Shown here: piece after piece, positions 1 through 6,887 of the stretch
How positions within the stretch are numbered: the first letter of the stretch is position 1
How the letters are laid out: each line of letters opens with the position of its first letter
Origin: an uncultured Lachnospiraceae bacterium
GTDB taxonomy: Bacteria; Bacillota_A; Clostridia; Lachnospirales; Lachnospiraceae
NCBI GenBank assembly: GCA_947302185.1
Contig: CAMYVI010000026.1
Coordinates: 1-16,456 of the forward strand
Direction: 5' to 3'
Length of the DNA stretch: 16,456 bases
The notes under the pieces: generated by a model
Seen by the model: the letters and a program-made list of their open reading frames with translations, nothing else
Database searches by the model: none
Told to the model about the DNA's origin: nothing
Made by a program: the position numbers and the translations under genes

Positions 1-546
1 CTCCGTGTCACGATGCGTACCGAGATCCGCAGGATCCAGCAGGAAGCCGGCATCACGGCGGTCTATGTAACTCACGACCAGAGTGAGGCGATGGCAATCT
101 CCGATAAGATCATCATTATGGAGAAGGGCGTCGTTGCACAGATGGGAACGCCGCAGGAGATTTATTATCATCCGAAGAGCGAGTTCGTTGCCGACTTTAT
201 CGGCGAGGCGAATTTCCTTCGCGGCAAGCTGATCACCAAGAAGGGCAAAGACGGTGTGGCAGAAATCAACGGTATGAAGGTCGAAGTCAAGGATGTCGAT
301 CATTTTTCTGTCGGCGATCCCTGTACGCTTGTTCTTCGCCCGGAGTCAGCGGTCATTGCCGATAAGGGACAGCTGCCGTGTGATGTCATCCTCAGCTGTT
401 TCATGGGCAGCTACCAGAATTATCATGTGATGGTCGGAGATACGATGGTCAAGATCACAGACTTCAATCCGAAGAACAAGAAGGTGTATGAGGTCGGGGA
501 CAAGGCTTATGTGGCCTTTGATCCGCAGAATGTACATGTGCTTTAA
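1..546 (+). CDS. ABC transporter ATP-binding protein, C-terminal part (5' end outside window)
   Basis: This is the last 181 residues of the ATPase subunit of an ABC importer, open at the window start. The first visible residues (LRVTMR) match the segment just after the D-loop. The H-loop histidine is at visible residue 25 within VYVTHDQSEAM. The nucleotide-binding domain ends near residue 70 with FVADFIGEANFL, and the remainder forms a TOBE/OB-type regulatory domain (LRPES near residue 110). The FIGEANFL junction resembles PotA/FbpC-type (polyamine, iron) ATPases more than typical sugar MalK/UgpC proteins. The C-terminal domain is divergent, so the substrate is not assigned. Walker A, signature and Walker B motifs must lie upstream of the window. 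The gene ends in TAA, and no strong terminator follows before the palindrome at 676. The family call is firm; the substrate is unknown. Confidence 0.9.
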   Translation, partial: LRVTMRTEIRRIQQEAGITAVYVTHDQSEAMAISDKIIIMEKGVVAQMGTPQEIYYHPKSEFVADFIGEANFLRGKLITKKGKDGVAEINGMKVEVKDVDHFSVGDPCTLVLRPESAVIADKGQLPCDVILSCFMGSYQNYHVMVGDTMVKITDFNPKNKKVYEVGDKAYVAFDPQNVHVL

Positions 547-675
547 GAAGAAGTCTTTGATGCAAGTCTTCATTACATCGTTAGTTGAAAGCTGAGTTCT
601 CATAGCATATGCAAATGGTGAACATGAAAAAAGGGAATTCGGCTGTATGAGAAAAAGTGAGAGGTTTACGATTCC

Positions 676-721
676 GGGACGGTTCTTTGGCGTGGGAAAT
701 ATCATGTTTAAGAACCGTCCC
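676..721. repeat. Dispersed palindrome copy R1
   Basis: GGGACGGTTCTT at 676-687 is the exact reverse complement of AAGAACCGTCCC at 710-721, separated by 22 nt. It is the loosest of the five copies of this family in the window (see R2 to R5). It lies in the leader of the SGNH gene, only 16 nt before its start codon, so a folded transcript would sit just upstream of the ribosome binding site AAGGGG. Confidence 0.85.
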
Positions 722-737
722 TTTTAAGGGGACTGAT

Positions 738-1361
738 ATGAAAATCATTTGTTACGGAGACTCTAACACCTACGGCTATGACCCTCGGACGGGAACACCC
801 GGACGCCATGCAAAAAATGATCGGTGGACCGGCATTCTCGACGATATGCCGGATTTTGAAGTCATAAATGAGGGAATGTGCGGGCGAACGATACCGGACA
901 ATAACGCCGCGTACAAAGCTCTCGGGAGCATCATAAGGAACAGTATGTCCGCAGACATCCTTCTCATTATGCTCGGCACAAATGACATGTTCATGCTTCG
1001 CGGTGCAACTGCCGGAATGCTGGGGAAGCGCATGCGCGCCATGTTCGAAAACGTCCCGGAGCTTTGTGAGTTCCGGGATTGTGAGGATAAGCACATTTGT
1101 CTTATTTCTCCGCCCGGCCCGTCTCAGAGTGTGCTGTTTTATGAGATGGTCGGTATTCCGGTGTCGCAGACCGCCTGGGAGGTTTCGAAGATCATGGAGG
1201 CGCTGCCGGGAGAGTATGCCGCTGTGGCGGCGGACTGGAAGGTGGATTTTGCAGATGCGGGTAAGTGGAACATAGATCTACTGTTCGACGGTTTACATTT
1301 TTCTGAGGAGGGACACAGAGAATTTGCCAGACAGGTGCAGAGGGTGCTTGATTCATTTTGA
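738..1361 (+). CDS. SGNH/GDSL-family hydrolase
   Basis: A 207-residue, probably cytoplasmic serine esterase or lipase-like enzyme of the SGNH fold. Block I is GDSN with nucleophile Ser9, Gly46 lies in the block II region, block III is GTND at 80-83 (Asn82), and block V is DGLHF with catalytic Asp184 and His187. All four SGNH residues are present, and the length fits the single-domain family. There is no signal peptide. An open frame continues upstream to 657, but the ATG at 738 starts directly on the conserved MKIICYGDSN strand and has AAGGGG at a proper distance, so it was chosen. The gene is 23 nt upstream of deoC and probably shares a transcript with it. The family is clear; the substrate (acyl ester, acetylated sugar or other) cannot be read from sequence. 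Confidence 0.9.
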   Translation: MKIICYGDSNTYGYDPRTGTPGRHAKNDRWTGILDDMPDFEVINEGMCGRTIPDNNAAYKALGSIIRNSMSADILLIMLGTNDMFMLRGATAGMLGKRMRAMFENVPELCEFRDCEDKHICLISPPGPSQSVLFYEMVGIPVSQTAWEVSKIMEALPGEYAAVAADWKVDFADAGKWNIDLLFDGLHFSEEGHREFARQVQRVLDSF

Positions 1362-1384
1362 TACAGGAGATAAGGAGGGGATTT

Positions 1385-2068
1385 GTGATTACGATAAAAG
1401 AGGTCGCGGCTATGGTCGACCATACAAATCTTAAGGCATTTGCAACGAGAGAGGACTTTCAGAAACTTTGCGACGAAGCGGTAAGGTTCGGCTTTAAATC
1501 CGTCGCCATTAACACATATCCGGTGGCCATGTGCCGCGGGATGCTGGAGGGGACCGGGGTGCTGACCGGCGCTGCCATCAGTTTTCCTCTTGGCCAGACA
1601 ACGATTGCGACCAAGGTCGCGGAGGCAAGGAATGCTGTCTCGGATGGCTGCCAGGAGTTCGACTATGTGCTGAATGTCGGTAAGGTGAAAGAGCACGACT
1701 ACGACTACATAGAGGAGGAGATGCGAAAAATGGTCTCAGTCGCCCGCGAAGCAGGTATCTGCGCGAAAGTGATTTTTGAGACCTGTTATCTTACGGAGGA
1801 CGAGATCGTTGAGGTGGCAAAGATTGCTTCCCGTGTCAAACCTGATTTCGTGAAGACGAGCACCGGGTTCGGGACTGCCGGTGCGAAGGCGGAGCACGTG
1901 CGGCTTATGAAGAAGTATGCCGGCCCGGACGTGCAGGTCAAGGCGGCAGGCGGGATTCGCAGCTGGGAGGCTGCGAAGGAGATGATCGAGGCCGGGGCTA
2001 CGAGGCTGGGGACATCCGGCGGAATAAGGATTATAGAGGAGATGAGGGCGGCAGGGTTGCCGGAGTGA
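1385..2068 (+). CDS. deoC: Deoxyribose-phosphate aldolase
   Basis: A 227-residue class I aldolase that splits 2-deoxyribose 5-phosphate into acetaldehyde and glyceraldehyde 3-phosphate in deoxynucleoside catabolism. Visible DeoC hallmarks are DHTNL at 12-16, FPLG at 67-70, Asp93 in the EFDYVLNVG strand, the Schiff-base lysine Lys157 in FVKTSTGFG, and the second active-site lysine Lys186 in VKAAGGIR. The length is normal for the bacterial type. The start is taken as GTG at 1385, because AAGGAGG at 1372-1378 lies 6 nt upstream; the longer frame from TTG at 1358 overlaps the previous stop and adds unconserved residues. The acetaldehyde product could be reduced by an iron alcohol dehydrogenase such as the convergent neighbour (inference). 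The usual deo companions (deoxyribomutase, nucleoside phosphorylase) are absent from the window. Confidence 0.93.
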   Translation: MITIKEVAAMVDHTNLKAFATREDFQKLCDEAVRFGFKSVAINTYPVAMCRGMLEGTGVLTGAAISFPLGQTTIATKVAEARNAVSDGCQEFDYVLNVGKVKEHDYDYIEEEMRKMVSVAREAGICAKVIFETCYLTEDEIVEVAKIASRVKPDFVKTSTGFGTAGAKAEHVRLMKKYAGPDVQVKAAGGIRSWEAAKEMIEAGATRLGTSGGIRIIEEMRAAGLPE

Positions 2069-2089
2069 GTCATCGGGTGAGTCATCGGG
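2066..2089 (+). repeat. 12-bp perfect tandem duplication at deoC stop
   Basis: TGAGTCATCGGG occurs twice head to tail (2066-2077 and 2078-2089). The first copy starts with the deoC stop codon and the second runs into palindrome R2. Confidence 0.8.
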
Positions 2090-2120
2090 GACGGTTCTTA
2101 ACTGTTAAGAACCGTCCCCG
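2086..2120. repeat. Dispersed palindrome copy R2
   Basis: A perfect 17-bp inverted repeat, CGGGGACGGTTCTTAAC and its reverse complement, around a single central T. It lies between convergent deoC and the alcohol dehydrogenase. The stem could act as a bidirectional terminator, but neither side has a U-tract, so that role is unproven. Confidence 0.92.
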
Positions 2121-2149
2121 AATGTGCACAAAAGTTCAAATATGTGAAA

Positions 2150-3256
2150 TCAGTCCTCTAATTCGAAGTATGCAATCCGGCGCACTGTCGCAGCATCCAC
2201 TTCGAACGGAACCAGCGCCATCTTCGCCGGATTCCCCGTAAGCTCATTCACAGCCGTGTCAAGGACCTCGCGAAGGCGGCTTTCATCAGCCTGAATCTCC
2301 CCGCAGGAAGCGTGATATGTTTCGCGGAAGTCCCGGACAGACTCAAATCCCGCCGTCTCGAGCAGGTACTTTCTGTCGCATTCCGGTGCTGCGGTCAGGT
2401 AGCCGGCGGTGAAATAAGCCGTTGCCATACCATGCGGTACGCCGAGATGCGTCGTCACCGCGTAGGAAAGCCCGTGCGGAATTGTCGTTGCAGTGTGAGC
2501 GATTGCCATGCCGGCCATCATAGATGCGCGGAGCATATTGAGAAGGTCCGTATCGTCAGCCTCGCGTTCTCCCCGTATAACGGGAAGGCTTTTTGCCCAG
2601 GTCTTCAATCCGGCGTCGACGCACATCCTGCTGTAATCGGTCGCCTTGGAGTTGAGATAGCTCTCAATAAGGTGCGTTAAAGCGTCAAATGCCGTATTGC
2701 AGAGGACTTTCTTCGGCGCACCTTTCAAATACTTGCCGTCAAGCAGCGCGAGGTCTGCAAAAATCTTATGAGGTATAGACTTTTTGACCATTTTATCCGT
2801 GTCCGTGAGGACCGAGACGGCAGTGACTTCCGATCCGGTTCCGCAGGTAGTCGGGATCGCCACAATCGGAAGCGTCTTGCTGTCTCCGTCGGGTTTGTAG
2901 AGATAAGCGGCATCCTTATCGGCTTTTTTGATCATGAGTGCAATGGCTTTCGACGCATCAAGAGGAGAGCCTCCGCCGATTCCGATGACGAAGTCGACAT
3001 TTTCATTAACGCCGAAGTCGCGAGCCTTCATGATTGTCCTGACGGAAGGGTTTTCTTCTACCTCATTGAATAAGACGTGCGCGACGCCTTCGCTGTCGAG
3101 TGCCGCGGTGAGATCAGAATAGGAGCCGTTTGCGAATGCGGAATGACGGCCTGTTACTATCAGCGCTTTTGTGCCGAGTGCGGCGATGTCTTTTGAGTGG
3201 TTTTGTATTGCGTTTTTTTCTTCAAATACTTTGACGGGCATATAAAACATGGCCAT
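2150..3256 (-). CDS. Iron-containing (group III) alcohol dehydrogenase
   Basis: A 368-residue cytoplasmic NAD(P)-dependent dehydrogenase of the Fe-ADH family, which interconverts alcohols and aldehydes or ketones. The nucleotide-binding GGGS is at 94-97 (GIGGGSPLDASKA), followed by PTTCGTGSEVT near 135-145. The four metal ligands are in place: Asp191 and His195 (FDALTHLIESY), His261 and His275 (PHGLSYAV, PHGMA). The length is normal. The open frame extends back to 3412, but ATG 3256 was chosen: GGAGG at 3264-3268 lies 7 nt upstream, and the extra 52 residues are not family-like. A promoter is proposed at 3360-3388, so transcription is probably separate from dinB. The substrate is not assignable; butanol, propanediol and lactaldehyde-type dehydrogenases all share these motifs. 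Proximity to deoC suggests acetaldehyde as one candidate (inference). Confidence 0.92.
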   Translation of the reverse strand: MAMFYMPVKVFEEKNAIQNHSKDIAALGTKALIVTGRHSAFANGSYSDLTAALDSEGVAHVLFNEVEENPSVRTIMKARDFGVNENVDFVIGIGGGSPLDASKAIALMIKKADKDAAYLYKPDGDSKTLPIVAIPTTCGTGSEVTAVSVLTDTDKMVKKSIPHKIFADLALLDGKYLKGAPKKVLCNTAFDALTHLIESYLNSKATDYSRMCVDAGLKTWAKSLPVIRGEREADDTDLLNMLRASMMAGMAIAHTATTIPHGLSYAVTTHLGVPHGMATAYFTAGYLTAAPECDRKYLLETAGFESVRDFRETYHASCGEIQADESRLREVLDTAVNELTGNPAKMALVPFEVDAATVRRIAYFELED

Positions 3257-3359
3257 GATGTTACCTCCGTATGATGCGTAGAGTCCGGTGTGATCGTCGG
3301 TTCGTAAATGGTGCGGATCGGACCGACCTGATTCTCTTAAAAATGTATTTATCTTATTT

Positions 3360-3388
3360 ATTATAAACCAAGTGAGGGAACGTTGAAA
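3360..3388 (-). promoter_or_regulatory. Probable promoter of the Fe-alcohol dehydrogenase gene
   Basis: On the minus strand, a perfect -10 TATAAT (3365-3360) follows TTTCAA (3388-3383, a 3/6 match to the -35 consensus) with a 17-bp spacer. Transcription would start near 3353, giving a leader of about 97 nt. Confidence 0.5.
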
Positions 3389-3412
3389 GATTTTCCTGCA
3401 TATAGCACCCAT

Positions 3413-3469
3413 CGGGGACGGTTCTTAACGGTTGGGGACGGTTCTTAACCGTTAAGAACCGTCCCCAAC
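3413..3469. repeat. Dispersed palindrome copy R3, composite left-left-right
   Basis: Two left half-sites in direct orientation (3413-3430 and 3431-3449) are followed by one right half-site (3451-3469). The second left arm, GTTGGGGACGGTTCTTAAC, pairs perfectly over 19 bp with the right arm around one central base. The right half overlaps the 3' end of the polymerase gene and supplies its last five codons and its stop. The block separates the dinB-like gene from the alcohol dehydrogenase promoter and could also terminate dinB transcription. Confidence 0.92.
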
Positions 3470-4984
3470 AGGGCCTCCAACAGAGCCGCTCCCTTTATGA
3501 ATCGCATTGTCCCCATACTTCTTCCGCACTTTGGTGAGCATTGCCTCGAGCCGCTGTCTCTTCTCCGCCTGCAGTCTGTCTCTCTCAAGCTTTTCCTCAG
3601 CCGCGCGTTGAGTCGCGAATCTTTGCAGCTGCTCCTTCTTTTCTGCTTCAAGCCTGCATTCTTCCAACCGCTGCCGCTCAGCCCTTTCGGCCTCAAGCCG
3701 GGCCACATCTTCCCGTTTACGCTCGTCGTCGTCCTTTTTAGCCTGCACCCAGGAAAACAAATCCATCTGTTCATATCCGCTCTCATCTATATTTGTGCAG
3801 CCCACACCGATGAGCCGTACTGTCTGATCCTCAGCAAACAGCCCCTGCCGTCCGAATAGTATTGCATCCATCAGTCCGACAGCCGTATTGCGTATTACTT
3901 CAGAACTGTTCGTGGAGTTCGTAAGAGTCGTCTGCCTTGTATGTCTGCGGAATCCGCCGGTCTTGACGATGACGTATACCGTGTAAGCACGCACATTATC
4001 TCTTTGAAGACGTGCTGCCACACTTTCTGATAAGCGCTGTATGACCGGCAGTCCGTTTGCCGCGTAATTAGAAGCAGTGATATCCTCGGCAGTGGTGGTC
4101 TCGTTGGAATAGCTTTTTGCTTTCTCCCGCTCGGCGACGACGGGCGAGTCACTGATGCCATTTGCGTTATTATGCAAATATTCGCCCGCCTTGCTCCCGA
4201 TTATGCTCTGCAGATTATCGAGACTCATCCTTGCCGCATCCCCGATCGTCGTAATGCCGACAGATCTGAGCTTTTCCGCAGTCTTGTGTCCGCAGCCGAA
4301 CAGCTCCCCAATCGGAAGAGGCCACAGCTTGGACTCGATTTCGTCGGGATAAAGTGTATGAATCCTGTCCGGTTTCTCGAAGTCACTGGCCATCTTTGCG
4401 AGAATCTTATTTGAAGATATGCCGACGTTGACTGTGAAACCGAGTGTGTCGCGTATCTCATTTTTGATGAACTCGGCTGCACATAAAGGGTAGGGGAGAG
4501 CAAATGAAATCACCTGCTCTTCTCCGTTCCTGTCACTCAATGAGAGGTTTACGTTTTCTTTTATCTGTGCAAATGTTTTCCGCACGCCCTGATAAAACCT
4601 CTCAGAGTCAGACATGTCGAGAAATGCCTCATCTATTGAGACCTGCTGTACTTCGTCAGTGTATTTCCGCAGAATTCTTACAAAGTCTGCTGAATACTCC
4701 TTATATGTTTTTCTGTCATTCGGAACGAGAATAAGATCAGGGCATTTTCTGAGAGCTGAGATGACCGGCTCGCCGGTCGTTACGCCGTACTTTTTCGCAG
4801 GGATGGACTTGGCTGTTATAATACCGTGTCGCGTCCGGACATCGCCGCCTACAGCGGAGGGAACTGTGCGCAGATCCAGGGCTGAAGGGTCTTCCCTGAG
4901 CCGCTTTACGGCACTCCAGGAGAGGAATGCGGAGTTCACATCTATATGAAAAATAATACGGTCTGACGGATGTGCATTATTCAT
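3452..4984 (-). CDS. dinB: Y-family DNA polymerase, DinB/Pol IV-like, with long charged C-terminal helix
   Basis: A 510-residue translesion polymerase. The catalytic core shows the first metal-binding Asp15 in HIDVNSAFLSW, Asp118-Glu119 in SIDEAFLDM, and the NVGISSNKILAKMASDFEKPD thumb-proximal block near 186-206. The little-finger domain follows to about residue 400. EQMDLF at 405-410 matches the sliding-clamp binding motif (QxxLF type). It is followed by an unusually long Glu/Arg/Lys/Gln-rich segment (about 413-487) predicted to be a helix or coiled coil, and then KVRKKYGDNAIHKGS, which normally sits soon after the clamp motif in clostridial relatives (from memory). The last residues VGDGS and the stop lie inside palindrome R3. 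The start ATG 4984 has AGGA 8 nt upstream. An extended -10 promoter is proposed at 5101-5109. A 427-residue core plus insertion fits better than a frameshift, as the frame is intact. Confidence 0.92.
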   Translation of the reverse strand: MNNAHPSDRIIFHIDVNSAFLSWSAVKRLREDPSALDLRTVPSAVGGDVRTRHGIITAKSIPAKKYGVTTGEPVISALRKCPDLILVPNDRKTYKEYSADFVRILRKYTDEVQQVSIDEAFLDMSDSERFYQGVRKTFAQIKENVNLSLSDRNGEEQVISFALPYPLCAAEFIKNEIRDTLGFTVNVGISSNKILAKMASDFEKPDRIHTLYPDEIESKLWPLPIGELFGCGHKTAEKLRSVGITTIGDAARMSLDNLQSIIGSKAGEYLHNNANGISDSPVVAEREKAKSYSNETTTAEDITASNYAANGLPVIQRLSESVAARLQRDNVRAYTVYVIVKTGGFRRHTRQTTLTNSTNSSEVIRNTAVGLMDAILFGRQGLFAEDQTVRLIGVGCTNIDESGYEQMDLFSWVQAKKDDDERKREDVARLEAERAERQRLEECRLEAEKKEQLQRFATQRAAEEKLERDRLQAEKRQRLEAMLTKVRKKYGDNAIHKGSGSVGGPVGDGS

Positions 4985-5100
4985 AAGTCAAATCCTGTTA
5001 ATCGGAGGTTTGGGAAGGAAAATTTTCGACCTCTCAAATATTAGCATGTTATTTTGAAAACTGTTCGCTGCCATAAGCGCTGGATAATAAGGACAATGAA

Positions 5101-5109
5101 ATTATAGCA
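5101..5109 (-). promoter_or_regulatory. Probable extended -10 promoter of the dinB-like gene
   Basis: The minus strand reads TGCTATAAT, a perfect extended -10 element (TGnTATAAT), with no good -35 upstream. Transcription would start near 5094, leaving a leader of about 110 nt before the start codon at 4984. No convincing LexA box was found in this leader. Confidence 0.5.
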
Positions 5110-5186
5110 TTTTTTAAATAGGAATGCAGATTCTTTCATGATATACTTAATGTAAATATTATATGCAACTATATTTGATAATCCGA

Positions 5187-5276
5187 GATCCGGCAAATGT
5201 CGCTTAAAATGGCTCCTGCAATCTGATCCGGCAAATGTCGCTTAAAACGGCTCCTGCAATCTGATCCGGAAAATGT
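5187..5276 (+). repeat. 38-bp tandem repeats (iterons) upstream of EIIC
   Basis: Unit 1 (5187-5224) and unit 2 (5225-5262) are identical except for one T/C change. A third copy begins GATCCGGAAAATGT (5263-5276) and then diverges. The inner motif CGGCAAATGTCGC returns once more at about 5305-5317. The array lies 130-220 bp upstream of the EIIC start. It could be a set of regulator-binding sites or a leader repeat; which of these is not decidable here. Confidence 0.88.
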
Positions 5277-5407
5277 ATCTGCAAATAGCAGTTGGAAATC
5301 TAAAACGGCAAATGTCGCCTCAAATACCCGGTAAGTACCGCGATTTACAGTACCTGACAATTCGAACTCCTTCAGAGGATCCCCCTGTGATAAAGAGAGG
5401 TGTTATC

Positions 5408-6697
5408 ATGGAAAAAACGAAGAAAGAGGAGGGCAGACTTCAGAAAGTATTTTCATATGTATTTGCCGTTATCGGTCCCATACTTCCGGGAATGCTCGGT
5501 ACCGGTATGGTTAAGGTTCTTTTGATCCTGTGCTCCAGTTTCGGTGTTCTGGACCCTGCGGGAAGTACCTACAGGATTCTGTTCTCTGTAGCTGACAGTT
5601 TTTTCCATTTTCTTCCGGTCTTTCTCGCATGGTCGGCTGCCGCCCATCTCGGCTGCAGCGTTCCGCTGTTCATGACAATCGGTGCTGCGCTCTGCTATCC
5701 GGATCTGATTGCACTCATGGGAGGATCAATCGACACGGCTGCCATGGGGACATTCCTCGGAATGCCGTGCACCTATCTTTTCGGGATACCTGTTATCTGT
5801 TCGACCTACACTTCCTCCGTCCTTCCGATTCTGATGATGGCTCCTATCATGCAGCGTGTGGAGAAATTTGCGGACAGAGTTTCACCTGCTGTAGTCAAAT
5901 CATTCCTGAAACCGATGCTGTTCATGCTTATTTGCTTCCCGATTGCACTTATTGTGGTAGGACCGCTCGGCAGCATTTTCGGAAACTTGATGTCCAAAGC
6001 TTTCCTTATGATGTACGATACGGTCCCGTGGCTTACGGTCGGAGTGCTTTCAGCCATTATGCCGTTCACGGTAATGGCCGGGATGGGAATGGCATTTTTA
6101 CCCGTGTGTTTAAACAATGTAGCGACTCTCGGTTTTGACGTGATCGTTCTGGTCACGATGTTCCATTCAAATATCGCCCAGGGCGCTGCAGCTCTCGGCG
6201 TAGCTGCCAGATCGAAGAACCCCGAGACAAAATCAAATGCCATAGCCGGCGGTATCTCCGCCATGGTCGCAGGCATCACGGAGCCGGCTATGTTCGGAGT
6301 TAATCTTGTTTACGGAAAACCAATGCTTGCCGCCTGTATCGGCGGAGGTCTCGGAGGATTGATAAGCGGCATTGCCGGTGTTAAAGGGTATGTGCTCGGA
6401 TCCTCGCCGTCCGTGTTTTCACTGATTACTTTTATCGGCGGCGATCCGTCCGCCAGTTTCGGGGTCATGCACAGCGTTGTTTTCGGAGCGATCGGGGGAG
6501 CGGTGACGATTGCAGCGGCATTTGTACTCAGTTATATGATGATGAAAGATATGAATGATATAGAGAAAAGTGCAGAGGAGAGCATAGAGAAGAACACAGA
6601 GAAAGGTACAGAGGAGAATATAGAGGACAATACAGAGAAAGGTACAGAGGAGAATATAGAGGACAATACAGAGAAAGGCATAGAGGCGAACACATAG
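5408..6697 (+). CDS. PTS transporter EIIC subunit, beta-glucoside (Glc-family) type, stand-alone
   Basis: A 429-residue polytopic membrane permease of the phosphotransferase system that carries a sugar across the membrane while it is phosphorylated. The EIIC core spans about 12-380, with FGVLDP near 45-50 and the family signature GITEPAMFGVN at 289-299. In BglF-type enzymes this domain is flanked by EIIB and EIIA; here the protein starts at the usual B-C linker and no EIIB or EIIA is fused or adjacent, so both must come from elsewhere. The start is ATG 5408 with AGAGG 7 nt upstream; the frame open from 5273 runs through the tandem repeats and is not EIIB. After the last helix comes a charged tail (382-429) built of 12-residue repeats such as GTEENIEDNTEK, coded by a 36-bp DNA repeat. 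The sugar is probably a beta-glucoside (inference from subtype and the nearby GH1 gene). Confidence 0.9.
   Translation: MEKTKKEEGRLQKVFSYVFAVIGPILPGMLGTGMVKVLLILCSSFGVLDPAGSTYRILFSVADSFFHFLPVFLAWSAAAHLGCSVPLFMTIGAALCYPDLIALMGGSIDTAAMGTFLGMPCTYLFGIPVICSTYTSSVLPILMMAPIMQRVEKFADRVSPAVVKSFLKPMLFMLICFPIALIVVGPLGSIFGNLMSKAFLMMYDTVPWLTVGVLSAIMPFTVMAGMGMAFLPVCLNNVATLGFDVIVLVTMFHSNIAQGAAALGVAARSKNPETKSNAIAGGISAMVAGITEPAMFGVNLVYGKPMLAACIGGGLGGLISGIAGVKGYVLGSSPSVFSLITFIGGDPSASFGVMHSVVFGAIGGAVTIAAAFVLSYMMMKDMNDIEKSAEESIEKNTEKGTEENIEDNTEKGTEENIEDNTEKGIEANT
6599..6697 (+). repeat. 36-bp in-frame minisatellite in the EIIC tail
   Basis: Two perfect 36-bp units (6599-6634 and 6635-6670) are followed by a degenerate third (6671-6697) that contains the stop codon. 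Looser ACAGAG/ATAGAG-type repeats flank the array, from about 6560 to 6760, so the repetitive tract continues beyond the reading frame. Confidence 0.9.
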
Positions 6698-6790
6698 AAG
6701 AGCACAGAGAGAATACAGAGAAAAACATAGAGAAGTACACTGAAAACTCAGAGACGATTACAGCAATATCATCGAACGGAGCTTAAAAGC

Positions 6791-6856
6791 GACAATATAA
6801 AAAGCTTCCCTTCACCCGCCGGCAGCCTGCGCTGCTTTGCGGATGAGAGGGAAGCT
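6791..6856 (-). terminator. Rho-independent terminator of the zinc-ribbon gene, possibly bidirectional
   Basis: AGCTTCCCT (6803-6811) pairs with AGGGAAGCT (6848-6856). Inside, TCACCCGC and GCGGATGA extend the stem with one mismatch, and GCAGC/GCTGC form the tip. On the minus strand the stem is followed at once by TTTTTATATT. The plus-strand side, read out of EIIC, is followed by a weaker T-rich stretch, so it may serve both convergent genes. Confidence 0.8.
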
Positions 6857-6887
6857 GTATTTGTATTTATTCTTTTTACAGCTGAAA

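Larger units (their letters stand above)
4985..5407. other. Divergent intergenic region between the dinB-like gene and EIIC
   Basis: This stretch holds the dinB leader and promoter, an AT-rich segment (about 5100-5180), then 38-bp tandem repeats (5187-5276) and a further partial copy (5305-5325). No open frame in it has a credible start or a family-like product. I could not place an EIIC promoter with confidence; the AT-rich segment just before the repeats is the likely location. Confidence 0.6.

Noticed and set aside
2086..2120. Calling palindrome R2 a rho-independent terminator
   Set aside because: The 17-bp stem is strong, but no T-run follows on either strand, and the same sequence recurs upstream of start codons (R1), so it is listed as a repeat.
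5054..5067. Possible LexA box upstream of the DinB-like gene
   Set aside because: GAAAACTGTTC has half-sites that resemble the Gram-positive SOS box, but the spacing is off by one and the left half is imperfect, so SOS control is not claimed.
5273..5407. N-terminal extension of EIIC, possible EIIB remnant
   Set aside because: The extra 45 residues are encoded by the tandem-repeat region and carry no EIIB cysteine motif; ATG 5408 has its own ribosome binding site.
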